This document shows positions 8,399 through 17,579 of a DNA stretch of 48,726 bases, piece by piece; position 1 is the stretch's first letter, and the number at the start of each line of letters is the position of its first letter. Under the pieces are notes generated by a model. That model did no database searches, had not been told where the DNA came from, and saw only the letters and a list, made by a program, of their open reading frames with translations. Where the stretch lies: positions 21,395-70,120 of the forward strand of contig NCEV01000007.1 of assembly GCA_002280875.1 (NCBI GenBank), read 5' to 3'. The DNA comes from Caulobacter sp. 32-67-35. GTDB taxonomy: Bacteria > Pseudomonadota > Alphaproteobacteria > Caulobacterales > Caulobacteraceae. Made by a program: the position numbers and the translations under genes.

Positions 8399-10128
8399 GA
8401 GGCCTGATCCACAAAGTGGCCTGGCTCTGTCGCAGCCACGGTCGGCGAGCCCGCGTGGAACGCGACCTCCGGCGACAGCTCGGCCTCGCGAAGGGCGGCG
8501 CTCAAAGCCGCCTCTCCGGCCTGAAGGCGCGCCATGGCGTCCGGACGCTCGGCCCAGACCCCCACGCGCGTGCAGGCGCCCGTGAGCGCGATCTGCACAT
8601 GAACCGGCCCCAGCGGCTCGACATCCAGCGAGAAGCGGGCGCGCCAGGTTCGCTCGACCTCGCGACCAGGATCCGCCCCCCCGCCGCCGCCATCGCGGCT
8701 GATCTCGAACTGAGCGACAGCGACGCCCTGAGGGGTATGGAACGGCAGGTCGAACACCCAGCGCGAGCCTCGGGTCTCGAGTGTTCGCTCCGCTTCGGCC
8801 CGCGGTTCTGGCAGCGAGGCGATCTGCAGGAGCTCCTGGCGGGCAATGGCGCCGTCGGCGCCCTTCAATAATTGCCGCGCCAGGTCAGCCGGCGTCAGGC
8901 CTTGGGGGAGATCTGATGGGACGGCGGCCTGCGCCGATGTCGGTCCTCCGGCATAGGGCGGCGGCGGCTTGGAAGGCCCACGCGCCGGCGGCAATGGCAG
9001 ACCGGACCGGAGATCGCGAGCGACCTCCTGCCCTTCCTTGTCGGCCAGCGGCAGAGGCTCGATTGCGTCATCCTCGATCATCCCCACCATCAGGAAGGGC
9101 TGAGACGGCAGGGTGGGCGCCGCACGTGGCGCTGCGGCGGGCGCGGGCCTTGCCAAGGCGTCCTGTCCTGGGGGCGGAGGAACCTCAGGACTGTCTGTCA
9201 CCAGGAGCGCCTGCGCCGACGCCGTCGCCGGGGACGCCGATGTCCCCAAGGTCGATGGCTGTACGGGCGCTCCCGGAGCTGGCGCACGGGGGGCGCCAGG
9301 GGGCGCAGGCGGCGCCGGCCCAACATTTGCCCCCATGGCGTCGCGACGCAGAGGATCGGCCGAGCCATCGACCTGATCGGCGGCCGAGTGCGCCAAGCTG
9401 CTTGGGGTATAGGTCACCCGGCTGGGGTCGGGTCTCGACGCCAGGGAGGGCTCAGAGAGCGCGCCCTGCGGTTTCGATTCAACCGCCGGCATCCTGGCCA
9501 GCCATGTGGAAACGACGGCGCGAAAGACCAGGAGCGCGGCCTTCATGTCGCTGGGCGCTGATGGAATGGCCGCCGTGGCGATGGCTCCGCGTTCCGTCGC
9601 CGCGGTGCGCGCCAGATGGGCTTCGAGGAAGACGCCGGAGCCCTGCACAGCCGAGCGCATCGCAGCCGAGGTGACGGGGCGCTGGGTCGGGATGGCGCTT
9701 TCGAGCACGGCCCGCGCAGCCTGACGCACAGGTCCGGGCGTTTCAGGCCTGATGATCGCGGCCTCGATATCGGCCATCGCCGCCGCCAATCCAGACTGAA
9801 CGGGCGCCGCGTGAGCCGCAGCTGATCGCACCGCAGCGGCGAGCCGGTCGCTGATGGGGGCTTCAAGCGGAGCGCGAGCCTGGGCGGCGGCCTTGCTCCC
9901 GCTGAGTGAGGCCGCACTTGCATCGGTGGCGGTCGCGGCGGATCCGCTGACCCCATCGCCAGTGTCGGGATTGAGATGCGCGCCGGTCGCGATCTGGCCA
10001 AGGGTCGATACATTGGCCGCCATGGCGGCTCGCGCCAGCGCCGCGAGAGCCGCCGCAGGCTCGGGGCGACCTGCCGTCGCCGGGACGGGCGTGATGGGCG
10101 TTACCGGACTGGTCGGATCGATCGGCAA
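8395..10128 (-). CDS. FliK-like hook-length-control domain protein
   Basis: A 577-aa protein with a long Ala/Pro-rich, low-complexity N-terminal region (about 1-450). Its C-terminal globular part (about 455-560) resembles the FliK hook-length-control domain: a hydrophobic WVFDLPF strand, an AQFEISRDGG segment, a LGPVHVQIALTG strand and a final helix ending near LREAELSPEV. FliK sets hook length by signalling to FlhB, and the next gene is a FlhB C-terminal paralogue. The frame opens with TTG at 10128, preceded by a GGAGA-like SD 6-8 bp away. The first internal ATG is further in, so the start is uncertain. Confidence 0.7.
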   Translation of the reverse strand: MPIDPTSPVTPITPVPATAGRPEPAAALAALARAAMAANVSTLGQIATGAHLNPDTGDGVSGSAATATDASAASLSGSKAAAQARAPLEAPISDRLAAAVRSAAAHAAPVQSGLAAAMADIEAAIIRPETPGPVRQAARAVLESAIPTQRPVTSAAMRSAVQGSGVFLEAHLARTAATERGAIATAAIPSAPSDMKAALLVFRAVVSTWLARMPAVESKPQGALSEPSLASRPDPSRVTYTPSSLAHSAADQVDGSADPLRRDAMGANVGPAPPAPPGAPRAPAPGAPVQPSTLGTSASPATASAQALLVTDSPEVPPPPGQDALARPAPAAAPRAAPTLPSQPFLMVGMIEDDAIEPLPLADKEGQEVARDLRSGLPLPPARGPSKPPPPYAGGPTSAQAAVPSDLPQGLTPADLARQLLKGADGAIARQELLQIASLPEPRAEAERTLETRGSRWVFDLPFHTPQGVAVAQFEISRDGGGGGADPGREVERTWRARFSLDVEPLGPVHVQIALTGACTRVGVWAERPDAMARLQAGEAALSAALREAELSPEVAFHAGSPTVAATEPGHFVDQAS

Positions 10129-10204
10129 AGCTGGTCTCCAGCCGCGCAGGCCGCGAAGAACAGCCTTACCCTAGTTCGCGTCGATGAAGCGGACCTTAAG
10201 CCCG

Positions 10205-11380
10205 TCAGGCCGGCCGCGCCCGGGCCAGAAAGGCGATCAGGGCGTCGGCGGCGGCTTCCGACGGGTCGGGCATCCCCCGGCCCATCCGGTCAAGTGCGGC
10301 GCTCTGCTCTGCGGCCTGATCCCTGCGAAGGGCTGGATTGTCCAGGCGAACGGCGACAGCCTTGGCCAGCGCTTCGCCCGTCAACGCATCCTGCAGATAC
10401 TCGGGCGCGACGGCCTTCCCGGCCGCGATGTTCAGCAGGGTGACCCAGCGCGGCTTGAACAGCAGCTTCAGGAGGCCGTAGGTAACAGCTCCGGTGCGAT
10501 AGCCTACGACCATCGGGCAGCCGGCAAGGGCGAGCTCGGTCGTCACGGTGCCGCTGCAGGCCAGGGCGACTGTCCCGGCGACCATGGCGTCGTCCTTCAG
10601 CGCCTCGTCCTCGATCACGTGCGCGCGGAACGGCCAGCCCGCGACCTGCGCCTTGACGGACTCGGCGACCGTGGACGCAGCCGGAACGACCACGGCAAGG
10701 TTCGGACGAGCGTCTTTCAGCCTGCGGACGGCGTCCTCGAAGACCGGCATCACGCGCTCGATCTCGGAAGGGCGGCTGCCTGGCAGGACCAGCAGGACTG
10801 GATCGTCGGGCGAAAGGCCGATGGCGGTGCGCAGCCTGGCCGGATCGGCCCTGCTGAAGTCCTTGGCCAGAGCGGAATTGCCGACAAAGACGCTGTCCAG
10901 ACCCGCGCGATCGAAGAACGGCTTGTCCATCGGCTGGATCGAGAGAAGCAGGTCCACGGCTTTCGCCAGTCCCCGCGCGCGACCAGGCCTGTAGGCCCAG
11001 ACCTGCGGCGCGACATACTTCACCAAGGGCAGCGCCGGGTTCTGTCGACGCAGGGCATGGGCGAGCCGGATATTGAATCCCCAGGAATCGATCAGGACGG
11101 CCACGTCGGGCTTTTCCCGGTCCGCCAGGGCCAGGGTGTCCTTCAGGCGCGCCATGGCCCGGGGATAGGCCTTGACGCTCTCCAGGATCCCGATGATCGA
11201 CAACTGGGCGATATCGAAGGGGCTCTGGATCCCCTCGGCCGCCATCTTGGCCCCGCCAACGCCCACGAAGCGCACCGCATGGTCGCCGAGACGGGCCTTC
11301 AGAGCCCTGGCAAGGCCGGCGCCCAGAGCGTCGCCCGAAGCCTCCGCCGCCACCAGCATGACCGTCAGGGGACGGGTCAC
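10205..11380 (-). CDS. lpxB: Lipid-A-disaccharide synthase
   Basis: GT19 glycosyltransferase joining UDP-2,3-diacylglucosamine and lipid X into the lipid A disaccharide at the inner face of the inner membrane. 391 aa. The N-terminal AAEASGDALGA motif, the FVGVGGAKM segment, APQVWAYRPGR and the LPGSRPSEI nucleotide-binding loop are all present. The start is GTG at 11380, overlapping the lpxI stop (GTGA), so translation is coupled. It is the last gene of the lpxD-fabZ-lpxA-lpxI-lpxB series. Confidence 0.96.
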   Translation of the reverse strand: MTRPLTVMLVAAEASGDALGAGLARALKARLGDHAVRFVGVGGAKMAAEGIQSPFDIAQLSIIGILESVKAYPRAMARLKDTLALADREKPDVAVLIDSWGFNIRLAHALRRQNPALPLVKYVAPQVWAYRPGRARGLAKAVDLLLSIQPMDKPFFDRAGLDSVFVGNSALAKDFSRADPARLRTAIGLSPDDPVLLVLPGSRPSEIERVMPVFEDAVRRLKDARPNLAVVVPAASTVAESVKAQVAGWPFRAHVIEDEALKDDAMVAGTVALACSGTVTTELALAGCPMVVGYRTGAVTYGLLKLLFKPRWVTLLNIAAGKAVAPEYLQDALTGEALAKAVAVRLDNPALRRDQAAEQSAALDRMGRGMPDPSEAAADALIAFLARARPA

Positions 11381-12219
11381 GCCGGGCCTCCGGGTTCCAC
11401 CCCCACGATGAACAGTCCCAGATCGTCGGCGCAGGCGATCACGGCCTCGCGGTCCACCACAAGCAGGCGGCCGGCTTCGCCGACTATGCCCGCAAGGCCT
11501 GCCCGCGCCGCGCGCTGCAGGGTGGCGACGCCGATGGTCGGCAGATCGACCCGGGTTTCCTGGATGGGCTTTGGGGCCTTGGCCAGCACGCCGCGTCGCC
11601 CTTCGGCCGAGCCGCGAATGGCCTGGGGCAGGTCCGCGACGCGCCGGAGCATGGCGTCGGTGCCCTCCTGGGCCTCGACGGCCAGCACCAGGCCCTCGCA
11701 GACGACCGCGCCCTGCCCTACATCCAGCTTGCCGATCTCTCGCGCGACCAGAAGCGCCCGGTCGATGTCGGACTGATCCTGCGGTCGGGGCCTATGCGCT
11801 CCGAGCGCGCCAAGCGGCAGGGTCATCTCGCCGACGACCTCGTGCGCGCCCTCGATGGCGAAGCCTTCCTTCTCGAACTCAAGCAGCAGACGCCGCAACA
11901 GGGCGTCATCACCCTGGCGCGCGGCCTTGATCAGGCCGGGGATGACGGCCACGCCGCGCAGGTCGGGCATGATGGCCGCGAAATCGGGGCGCTCGACGGT
12001 GCCAGCGAAGCAGACGACCTCGCAGCCTTCAGCCTTGAGCGCCTTGAACACCTTGCCGAACTCGCCAAGGCCCACTTCAACGCCGCGATAACGGGCCAGC
12101 GCCGGATCGGCGAAGCTGCGCAGCCGCATCACGGCGAAGGGCCGTCCCGCAGCCTCGCAATGGGCCGCCAGTTCGACGGGTAGCGCGCCCCCGCCGGCGA
12201 TCAGACCAAGCTTGCGCAT
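11377..12219 (-). CDS. lpxI: UDP-2,3-diacylglucosamine pyrophosphatase LpxI
   Basis: Hydrolyses UDP-2,3-diacylglucosamine to lipid X and UMP, replacing the unrelated LpxH. 280 aa, of the former DUF1009 family. The N-terminal GLIAGGGALPVELA nucleotide-binding loop is followed by an all-alpha/beta catalytic half containing QETRVDLPTIG, where the family's catalytic aspartate lies. LpxI was first characterised in Caulobacter crescentus, between lpxA and lpxB as here. ATG at 12219 lies 9 bp after the lpxA stop. Confidence 0.95.
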   Translation of the reverse strand: MRKLGLIAGGGALPVELAAHCEAAGRPFAVMRLRSFADPALARYRGVEVGLGEFGKVFKALKAEGCEVVCFAGTVERPDFAAIMPDLRGVAVIPGLIKAARQGDDALLRRLLLEFEKEGFAIEGAHEVVGEMTLPLGALGAHRPRPQDQSDIDRALLVAREIGKLDVGQGAVVCEGLVLAVEAQEGTDAMLRRVADLPQAIRGSAEGRRGVLAKAPKPIQETRVDLPTIGVATLQRAARAGLAGIVGEAGRLLVVDREAVIACADDLGLFIVGVEPGGPA

Positions 12220-12228
12220 CAGAGGAGC

Positions 12229-13023
12229 CTAGACCTCGCGCTCGGGCAGGCAAAGCGGGCGGTTGTTGTCCGACCGGATGAAGTCGACGATCTCCATGAC
12301 CTCGACATTGCCGGCATGAATTTCGGCGACGTCCTCGAGGCGCTCCTGGAAGGTGCCTTCGTCGGCGAACAGCAGGCGGTAGGCGGCGCGCAGGGCGTTG
12401 ATCGCCTCGCGGCTGAAGCCCCGACGCTTGAGACCGACCAGGTTCAGACCCTCGAGGTGGGCGTGGTTGCCCCAGACCGAACCATAGGGGATCACGTCCT
12501 TGGTCACGATCCCGCCGCCGCCCACAAAGGCGTAGCGACCGATACGGCTGAACTGATGGACGGCGCAGAGACCGCCCATGAACACGAAATCGCCCACGGT
12601 CACATGCCCGCCCAGCGTCGCGTTGTTGGCGAAGGTCACGTGATTGCCAACGGTGCAATCATGCGCCACGTGGGCGCCGACCATATAGAGGCTGTCGGAC
12701 CCGACCCGGGTTACGCCGCCGCCGCCAACCGTGCCGGTCTGCATCGTGACATGCTCGCGGATCAGATTGCGTTCGCCGATCTCCAGCCGGGTGTCCTCGC
12801 CCTTGTGGGCCAGGTGCTGTGGCGGAGCGCCCAGCACGGCGAAGGGATAAATGGTGCAGCCCGCGCCGATGGACGTCGCCCCGTCCAGGACCACGTGGGA
12901 GATCAGGCGCACGCCGTCGCCCAGGCGCACCTTGGGGCCGACCGTGCAGAACGGGCCGATTTCGACGTCGGCTCCCAGCTCGGCGCCGGGGGCGATCAGG
13001 GCGGTTGGGTGGATCTGGCTCAT
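12229..13023 (-). CDS. lpxA: UDP-N-acetylglucosamine acyltransferase
   Basis: First enzyme of lipid A synthesis: 3-O-acylation of UDP-GlcNAc from acyl-ACP. 264 aa, with a left-handed beta-helix of hexapeptide repeats over about residues 4-190 and a helical C-terminal bundle. The catalytic histidine is in GAHVAHDC (about residue 122). The ATG at 13023 overlaps the fabZ TGA (ATGA). Confidence 0.97.
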   Translation of the reverse strand: MSQIHPTALIAPGAELGADVEIGPFCTVGPKVRLGDGVRLISHVVLDGATSIGAGCTIYPFAVLGAPPQHLAHKGEDTRLEIGERNLIREHVTMQTGTVGGGGVTRVGSDSLYMVGAHVAHDCTVGNHVTFANNATLGGHVTVGDFVFMGGLCAVHQFSRIGRYAFVGGGGIVTKDVIPYGSVWGNHAHLEGLNLVGLKRRGFSREAINALRAAYRLLFADEGTFQERLEDVAEIHAGNVEVMEIVDFIRSDNNRPLCLPEREV

Positions 13024-13496
13024 TTGGTCGGCGTCTCAACCACCATGGCGGCGAACTCGGCTTCGGCGGCGACCTTGTCGTTGACCCTGGCCACGCCCTT
13101 GAACTTGAAAATGGTCGAGCGCGAGCGGGTCACCTCGACCTCCATACGGATCACGTCGCCGGGGCGCACGGGATTGCGGAAGCGGGCGTTGTCGACCGAC
13201 ATGAAGAAGATGGTCTTGCCCTCGGTGTCGACTTCCAGCGACTTGCTCATCAGGATCGCGCCCGTCTGGGCCATGGCCTCAATGATCAGTACGCCCGGCA
13301 TCACCGGATTGCCCGGGAAGTGACCCTGGAAGAAAGGCTCGTTGATCGTCACGCACTTGATGCCGACGATCGATTTGTGCGGGTGATAATCTTCGGCGCG
13401 ATCCACCAGCAGGAAAGGATAGCGGTGCGGAATCCTGGCCAGGATTTCGGCGATATCGATATCGGTTTGCGCCGGTTCGGCGGCATCTTGGCCCAT
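13020..13496 (-). CDS. fabZ: 3-hydroxyacyl-ACP dehydratase
   Basis: Hot-dog-fold dehydratase of fatty-acid elongation, 158 aa. The catalytic histidine is in [13 protein letters not shown] and the glutamate in IIEAMAQTG. The open frame extends upstream to 13754 inside lpxD, but the conserved N-terminus and an AAGGGG SD about 7 bp upstream support ATG at 13496. This start lies 2 bp beyond the lpxD stop. Its position between lpxD and lpxA reflects the shared 3-hydroxyacyl-ACP pool. Confidence 0.96.
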   Translation of the reverse strand: MGQDAAEPAQTDIDIAEILARIPHRYPFLLVDRAEDYHPHKSIVGIKCVTINEPFFQGHFPGNPVMPGVLIIEAMAQTGAILMSKSLEVDTEGKTIFFMSVDNARFRNPVRPGDVIRMEVEVTRSRSTIFKFKGVARVNDKVAAEAEFAAMVVETPTK

Positions 13497-13498
13497 AC

Positions 13499-14518
13499 TT
13501 AGCCCCTTGTTCCCCGGCCGCGCGCCATGCGCGACAGCCATGCGGTCTCCCGGAGCCACCGCTTCAGCGGTCGAGCCGGAAACCCTGTCCATGTTTCGCC
13601 CGCAGGCACGTCCTTGAACACCGAAGCCGATGCCCCGATGCTCGCGCCCGCGCCGATGGTCAAATGATCGGCGACGCCGGCCTTGCCGCCAAACGCCACC
13701 CCGTCGCCGACAACCGTGCTGCCGGACAGCCCTGTATAGGCCGCCAGCACGCAATTGCGACCCAGACGGACGTTGTGCGCGACGTGAACCAGATTGTCGA
13801 TCTTGGTGTTCTCGCCGATCATCGTATCGGCAAAGGCGCCCCGGTCGACGCAGCTGTTGGCGCCGATGGTGACACCGTCCTGGATTACCACCCGGCCCAG
13901 CTGGGGAAGATCCACCACCCCACGCGGCCCGCCGGCCGCGCCAAAGCCCGCCTCGCCGATCACCGCGCCCGCATGGATGCTGACCCGGTCGCCGATGATC
14001 GCAAAGCCGATCACCGCGTTGGCGCCGATCAGGCAGTCACGACCGATGCTGACCCCGGGACCGATCACACAGCCAGGCGACAACCATGTTCCACGCCCGA
14101 TCCTCGCCCCCTGCCCCACGGTGACGCCGGGCGACAGCCTCACGCCGTCCTCCAGGTCGCAATCGGGATGGATTGAAGGCGATAGCGGCTCGTGGCGGCG
14201 CGGCGCATGCAACCGCGTCGCCGCGGCGGCCCAGGCGGCCTGAGGGTGCGCCGTCAGCAGCGCCGCGCAATCGGGTGCGAGCAGCTCACGGTGTTCCGGA
14301 CGAACAAAGCAGGCGCCGGCCCGGGTGTCGCCTGCTGCGTCGCGGCGCTTGGCGTCGGAAAAGAAGGTGACCGCCCGTCCGTCAGCGGCGTCAAGCGGCG
14401 CGACATGGGTGATGGACCGCGACGCCAGGCTGGCGTCCGCAAGCTCTGCTACGCCAAGGCGGGAGAGCTCATCGAGTGAAACCGGACCCATGTCATCGAA
14501 AAATCGTGGGTCCGGCAT
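13499..14518 (-). CDS. lpxD: UDP-3-O-acyl-glucosamine N-acyltransferase
   Basis: Adds the N-linked acyl chain in the third step of lipid A synthesis. 339 aa: an N-terminal uridine-binding domain (about 1-105), a left-handed beta-helix of hexapeptide repeats (about 110-310) and a C-terminal helix. The catalytic histidine region is KIDNLVHVAHNV. ATG at 14518; the TAA stop is at 13499. It follows the Skp/OmpH-like gene by 48 bp. Confidence 0.96.
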   Translation of the reverse strand: MPDPRFFDDMGPVSLDELSRLGVAELADASLASRSITHVAPLDAADGRAVTFFSDAKRRDAAGDTRAGACFVRPEHRELLAPDCAALLTAHPQAAWAAAATRLHAPRRHEPLSPSIHPDCDLEDGVRLSPGVTVGQGARIGRGTWLSPGCVIGPGVSIGRDCLIGANAVIGFAIIGDRVSIHAGAVIGEAGFGAAGGPRGVVDLPQLGRVVIQDGVTIGANSCVDRGAFADTMIGENTKIDNLVHVAHNVRLGRNCVLAAYTGLSGSTVVGDGVAFGGKAGVADHLTIGAGASIGASASVFKDVPAGETWTGFPARPLKRWLRETAWLSRMARGRGTRG

Positions 14519-14566
14519 CTCGTCCTCTCGACGATCAGCCCGAGCGTGAGGTTCGGGCCGACTCGC

Positions 14567-15196
14567 TTACTTCCTGGTCGGCGTCAGAGCTTGAGCGCCG
14601 GCGGTGGGTTGGTCCAGACGTTCGCGATCGAAGGTCAGGGTCTTGATGCGAGCGTCAAGCGCCACGACGACGGCGTCGGTGATATCCATGGCGGGGTTGG
14701 CCAGAAGCACCGACTCGCGGTCCAGCAGAATCCCGCAGGTACGCTGTTGATAGACCTGCTTGATAGCCGGATCGAGCTCTTGATAGACGCGCGACAGGGC
14801 TTTCTGCTCGGTGGCTTCAACTTCCTTCTGACGCAGCTGGCCCTTGCGCTGCCAGGCGTTGGCCTTGACCTGCAGACCAGCGGCCTGCTGCTCAAGCGCG
14901 CCTTGATCCATCGTCGCCTTTTTGGCGTCCAGCGCCTTGGCTTCGTTGTCGAGCGTAGTGCGTTCGCCGGTCAGCTCGGCGTTCACTTGCGCGATGATGG
15001 TCTTCAGGCGGGCGTCGACGGCCTTGCCGACAGCCGACGAGCCGACGGCGCGCTGGCTCGAGAAGATGCAAACGCCAGTGATGGGCGCGCCGTGCGAGAT
15101 CGCCGGGGCGGCCGGAGCCGTCTGGGCGACAGCGCTGGTCGACATGGCAATGGCGACGACGCCGGACGCGGCTGCGAACAGGAACTTGGAAGTCAT
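14567..15196 (-). CDS. OmpH/Skp-family periplasmic chaperone-like protein
   Basis: A 209-aa secreted protein. A Sec signal peptide (about residues 1-25, with cleavage after the Ala of STSAVAQ) precedes a short beta segment. A long charged helical region (about 55-150) resembles the coiled-coil arms of Skp, which protects outer-membrane proteins on their way to BamA. Two cysteines in the mature part (near 43 and 154) are unusual for Skp. ATG at 15196 follows the bamA stop by 2 bp. The family call rests on the architecture and the bamA-lpxD context rather than strong motifs. Confidence 0.85.
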   Translation of the reverse strand: MTSKFLFAAASGVVAIAMSTSAVAQTAPAAPAISHGAPITGVCIFSSQRAVGSSAVGKAVDARLKTIIAQVNAELTGERTTLDNEAKALDAKKATMDQGALEQQAAGLQVKANAWQRKGQLRQKEVEATEQKALSRVYQELDPAIKQVYQQRTCGILLDRESVLLANPAMDITDAVVVALDARIKTLTFDRERLDQPTAGAQALTPTRK

Positions 15197-15198
15197 GA

Positions 15199-17550
15199 TT
15201 ATTGGAACCTTGTGGAGGTGGAGAACCGGAACGTTTCGGTCCGGTCATAGTCTTCCTTGGAAAGGATCTTGCTGAAGTCGAACCGGATCGGACCCATGGG
15301 CGACTTCCAGTCGATGCTGATACCCGCCGACGCCCGGAGACCCAGGTTGTCGCGGATATTGGGATCGAACACGCCGGCCGAGGACTGGCGGTCGACGTCG
15401 TCGAGCAGGCCGGCCGTACCAAAGTCGCTGAACACGGCGGCCTTGATGCCGTACTGCTCGGGTAGCAGCGTCGGAACCGTCAGCTCGAAGGTGCCGATGG
15501 CATAGAGCTTGCCGCCCAGTGAGTTGCTCTGGGTCGATACGTCGCGCGGACCGATACCGGCAGTCTCGAAGCCGCGGAAGTTGGTGCCGCCCTTGTAGAA
15601 GCGATCATTGATACGGACGTTGTCGCCGCCCCAGCCCTCGATATAGCCGGCCGAACCGGTGGCGCTGAAGATGAAGTCCTTGTTGAAGCCCCAGTACCAA
15701 CCCGCGTCGGTCTCGGTCTTCAGGTACTTCACGTCGCCGCCGAAGCCCGCCAGGTCCTGGTTCAGGTCGGCGAACCAGCCGCGAGTGGGCTGGATCGGAT
15801 CGTTGCGCTTGTCGATCCGCAGGCCGTAGCCGACCAGGGACGTCATGTAGGCGCCGCGCTGCAGGCACAGGATCTGGGAAACCGAGCCGCTGTCGCAGAG
15901 ACCGTCCGAGACGCTGACCTCGTCGCGACGCAGCGTGTAGCGCATGCTCATCGAGGCGTTCTGGGTCAGCGGGAAGCCGACCCGGACGTTGCCGCCCACC
16001 GAACGGGTGTCATAGGCGGCATAGTCGCTCAGATCGTAGCGGAACGAATAGACGTCCACGCCGGCCACCAGGTTGCGGTTCAGGAACCGCGGCTCGGTGA
16101 AGGCGAAGTCGATCTGCTGACGCAGCGAGCCGACGGAAATCCGTCCGCGCATGTTCTGACCGCGACCGCGGAAGTTCCGCTCGGTGATGCCCACGTCGAG
16201 CACCAGCTTGTCGACCGAGCTGTAGCCGGCGCTGAACGAGAGTTCGCCCGTGGGCTGCTCCTCGACCTTGACGCGCAGGGCCGTGCGGTCGGGCGCGCTG
16301 CCAGGCACTTCCTCGATCTCGACTTCCTTGAAGAAGCCCAGGCGACGGATGTTGTTCTTCGAGCGGTCAACCAGCACGCGGTTGTAGGCGTCGCCCTCGG
16401 CCACTTCCAGTTCGCGACGCAGCACATAGTCCAGCGTGCGGGTATTGCCGACGATGTCGATGCGATCGACATAGACGCGCGGACCTTCGCGAACCTGGAA
16501 CACCACGTCGACCGTGTTGGTCTCGCGATTGGGCACGTAGCGCGGACGCACGTCCACGAACGCAAAGCCGGCGGCGCCCGCCGCGAAGGTCAGGGCGTCG
16601 GTGGCCTGCTCTATACGCTCGTCTTCATAGAGCTGACCGGTGCGGATCGGCAGAATCTGGGCCAGTAGCGTGCCGTCCAGCTTCTTCAGTTCGGTTTCGA
16701 CAGTCACCTTGCCGAACTTGTACTTGGGGCCCTCGTCCAGGGTGTAGGTAACCGCGAAGCCATTCTTGTCCGGCGCTAGTTCGGCCATGGACGAAACGAC
16801 GCGGAAGTCGAAGAAGCCCCGGTTGCGATAGTGCTTGCGCAGCTGTTCGCGGTCGTACTCGATCCGGTCAGGATCGTAATTGTCGTTGCTGGTCAGGAAC
16901 TTGTACCAGTGCGACTCCTTGGTCACGATCACGTCGCGCAGATCGTTGTCCGAGTACTCGGAATTGCCCAGAAAGTTGATGCCCAGCACGCCGCTCTTGG
17001 GACCTTCGTTGATCTCGAAGACTAGATCGACGCGCTTTTGCGGCAGTTCCACGACCTTTGGCGTCACGGTCGCCGAAATGCGGCCCGAGCGACGATAAAG
17101 CTCGATAATGCGTTGGACGTCGGCCTGAACCTTGGCGCGCGTGAAGATGCCGCGCGGACGGATCTGGACCTCGTCCTTCAGCTTGTCTTCCTTGAGCGAC
17201 GAGTTTCCCTCGAAGACCACCTGATTGATGATCGGGTTCTCGACGACCCTTACGATCAGGTCGCCCGACACCATCTCGATCTTGACGTCTGCGAACAGGT
17301 CCGTGCGCGCCAGGGTCTTGAGCGCCAGGTCGAGGCGCGCGGCGTCAACGGTGTCGCCCGGCTGGATCGGCAGGTAGGACATCACCGTGCCCTGCTCGAT
17401 CCGCTCGTTACCTTGCACGACGATTCGCTGAACGACGCCGGTCTGCGCCGCCTGGGCAAAGGCCGCCGCAGGCGCGACCATCGCGGTCGAACCGAAGAGA
17501 AGCGCCACACCAGTGGCGAACGCGGCGCTATGGGCGCGAATTTTGTTCAT
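15199..17550 (-). CDS. bamA: Outer-membrane protein assembly factor BamA
   Basis: Omp85-family insertase of beta-barrel proteins. 783 aa from ATG at 17550. A signal peptide ends near AAAFAQ, followed by five POTRA repeats (about 35-440) and a C-terminal 16-strand barrel. The Omp85 loop-6 signature is visible as NFRGFETAG. The last residues are STRFQ, so the terminal aromatic is followed by Gln rather than being last. Alternative starts are an ATG at 17562 and a TTG at 17583; ATG 17550 leaves the best signal peptide. It lies between rseP and the Skp-like gene, as in most Proteobacteria. Confidence 0.96.
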   Translation of the reverse strand: MNKIRAHSAAFATGVALLFGSTAMVAPAAAFAQAAQTGVVQRIVVQGNERIEQGTVMSYLPIQPGDTVDAARLDLALKTLARTDLFADVKIEMVSGDLIVRVVENPIINQVVFEGNSSLKEDKLKDEVQIRPRGIFTRAKVQADVQRIIELYRRSGRISATVTPKVVELPQKRVDLVFEINEGPKSGVLGINFLGNSEYSDNDLRDVIVTKESHWYKFLTSNDNYDPDRIEYDREQLRKHYRNRGFFDFRVVSSMAELAPDKNGFAVTYTLDEGPKYKFGKVTVETELKKLDGTLLAQILPIRTGQLYEDERIEQATDALTFAAGAAGFAFVDVRPRYVPNRETNTVDVVFQVREGPRVYVDRIDIVGNTRTLDYVLRRELEVAEGDAYNRVLVDRSKNNIRRLGFFKEVEIEEVPGSAPDRTALRVKVEEQPTGELSFSAGYSSVDKLVLDVGITERNFRGRGQNMRGRISVGSLRQQIDFAFTEPRFLNRNLVAGVDVYSFRYDLSDYAAYDTRSVGGNVRVGFPLTQNASMSMRYTLRRDEVSVSDGLCDSGSVSQILCLQRGAYMTSLVGYGLRIDKRNDPIQPTRGWFADLNQDLAGFGGDVKYLKTETDAGWYWGFNKDFIFSATGSAGYIEGWGGDNVRINDRFYKGGTNFRGFETAGIGPRDVSTQSNSLGGKLYAIGTFELTVPTLLPEQYGIKAAVFSDFGTAGLLDDVDRQSSAGVFDPNIRDNLGLRASAGISIDWKSPMGPIRFDFSKILSKEDYDRTETFRFSTSTRFQ

Positions 17551-17579
17551 GGGACCAATCATGGACGGAAGGCGACCGC

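Noticed and set aside
10184-11776. 530-codon plus-strand frame over lpxB/lpxI
   Set aside because: Shadow frame; LpxB and LpxI motifs are complete on the other strand.
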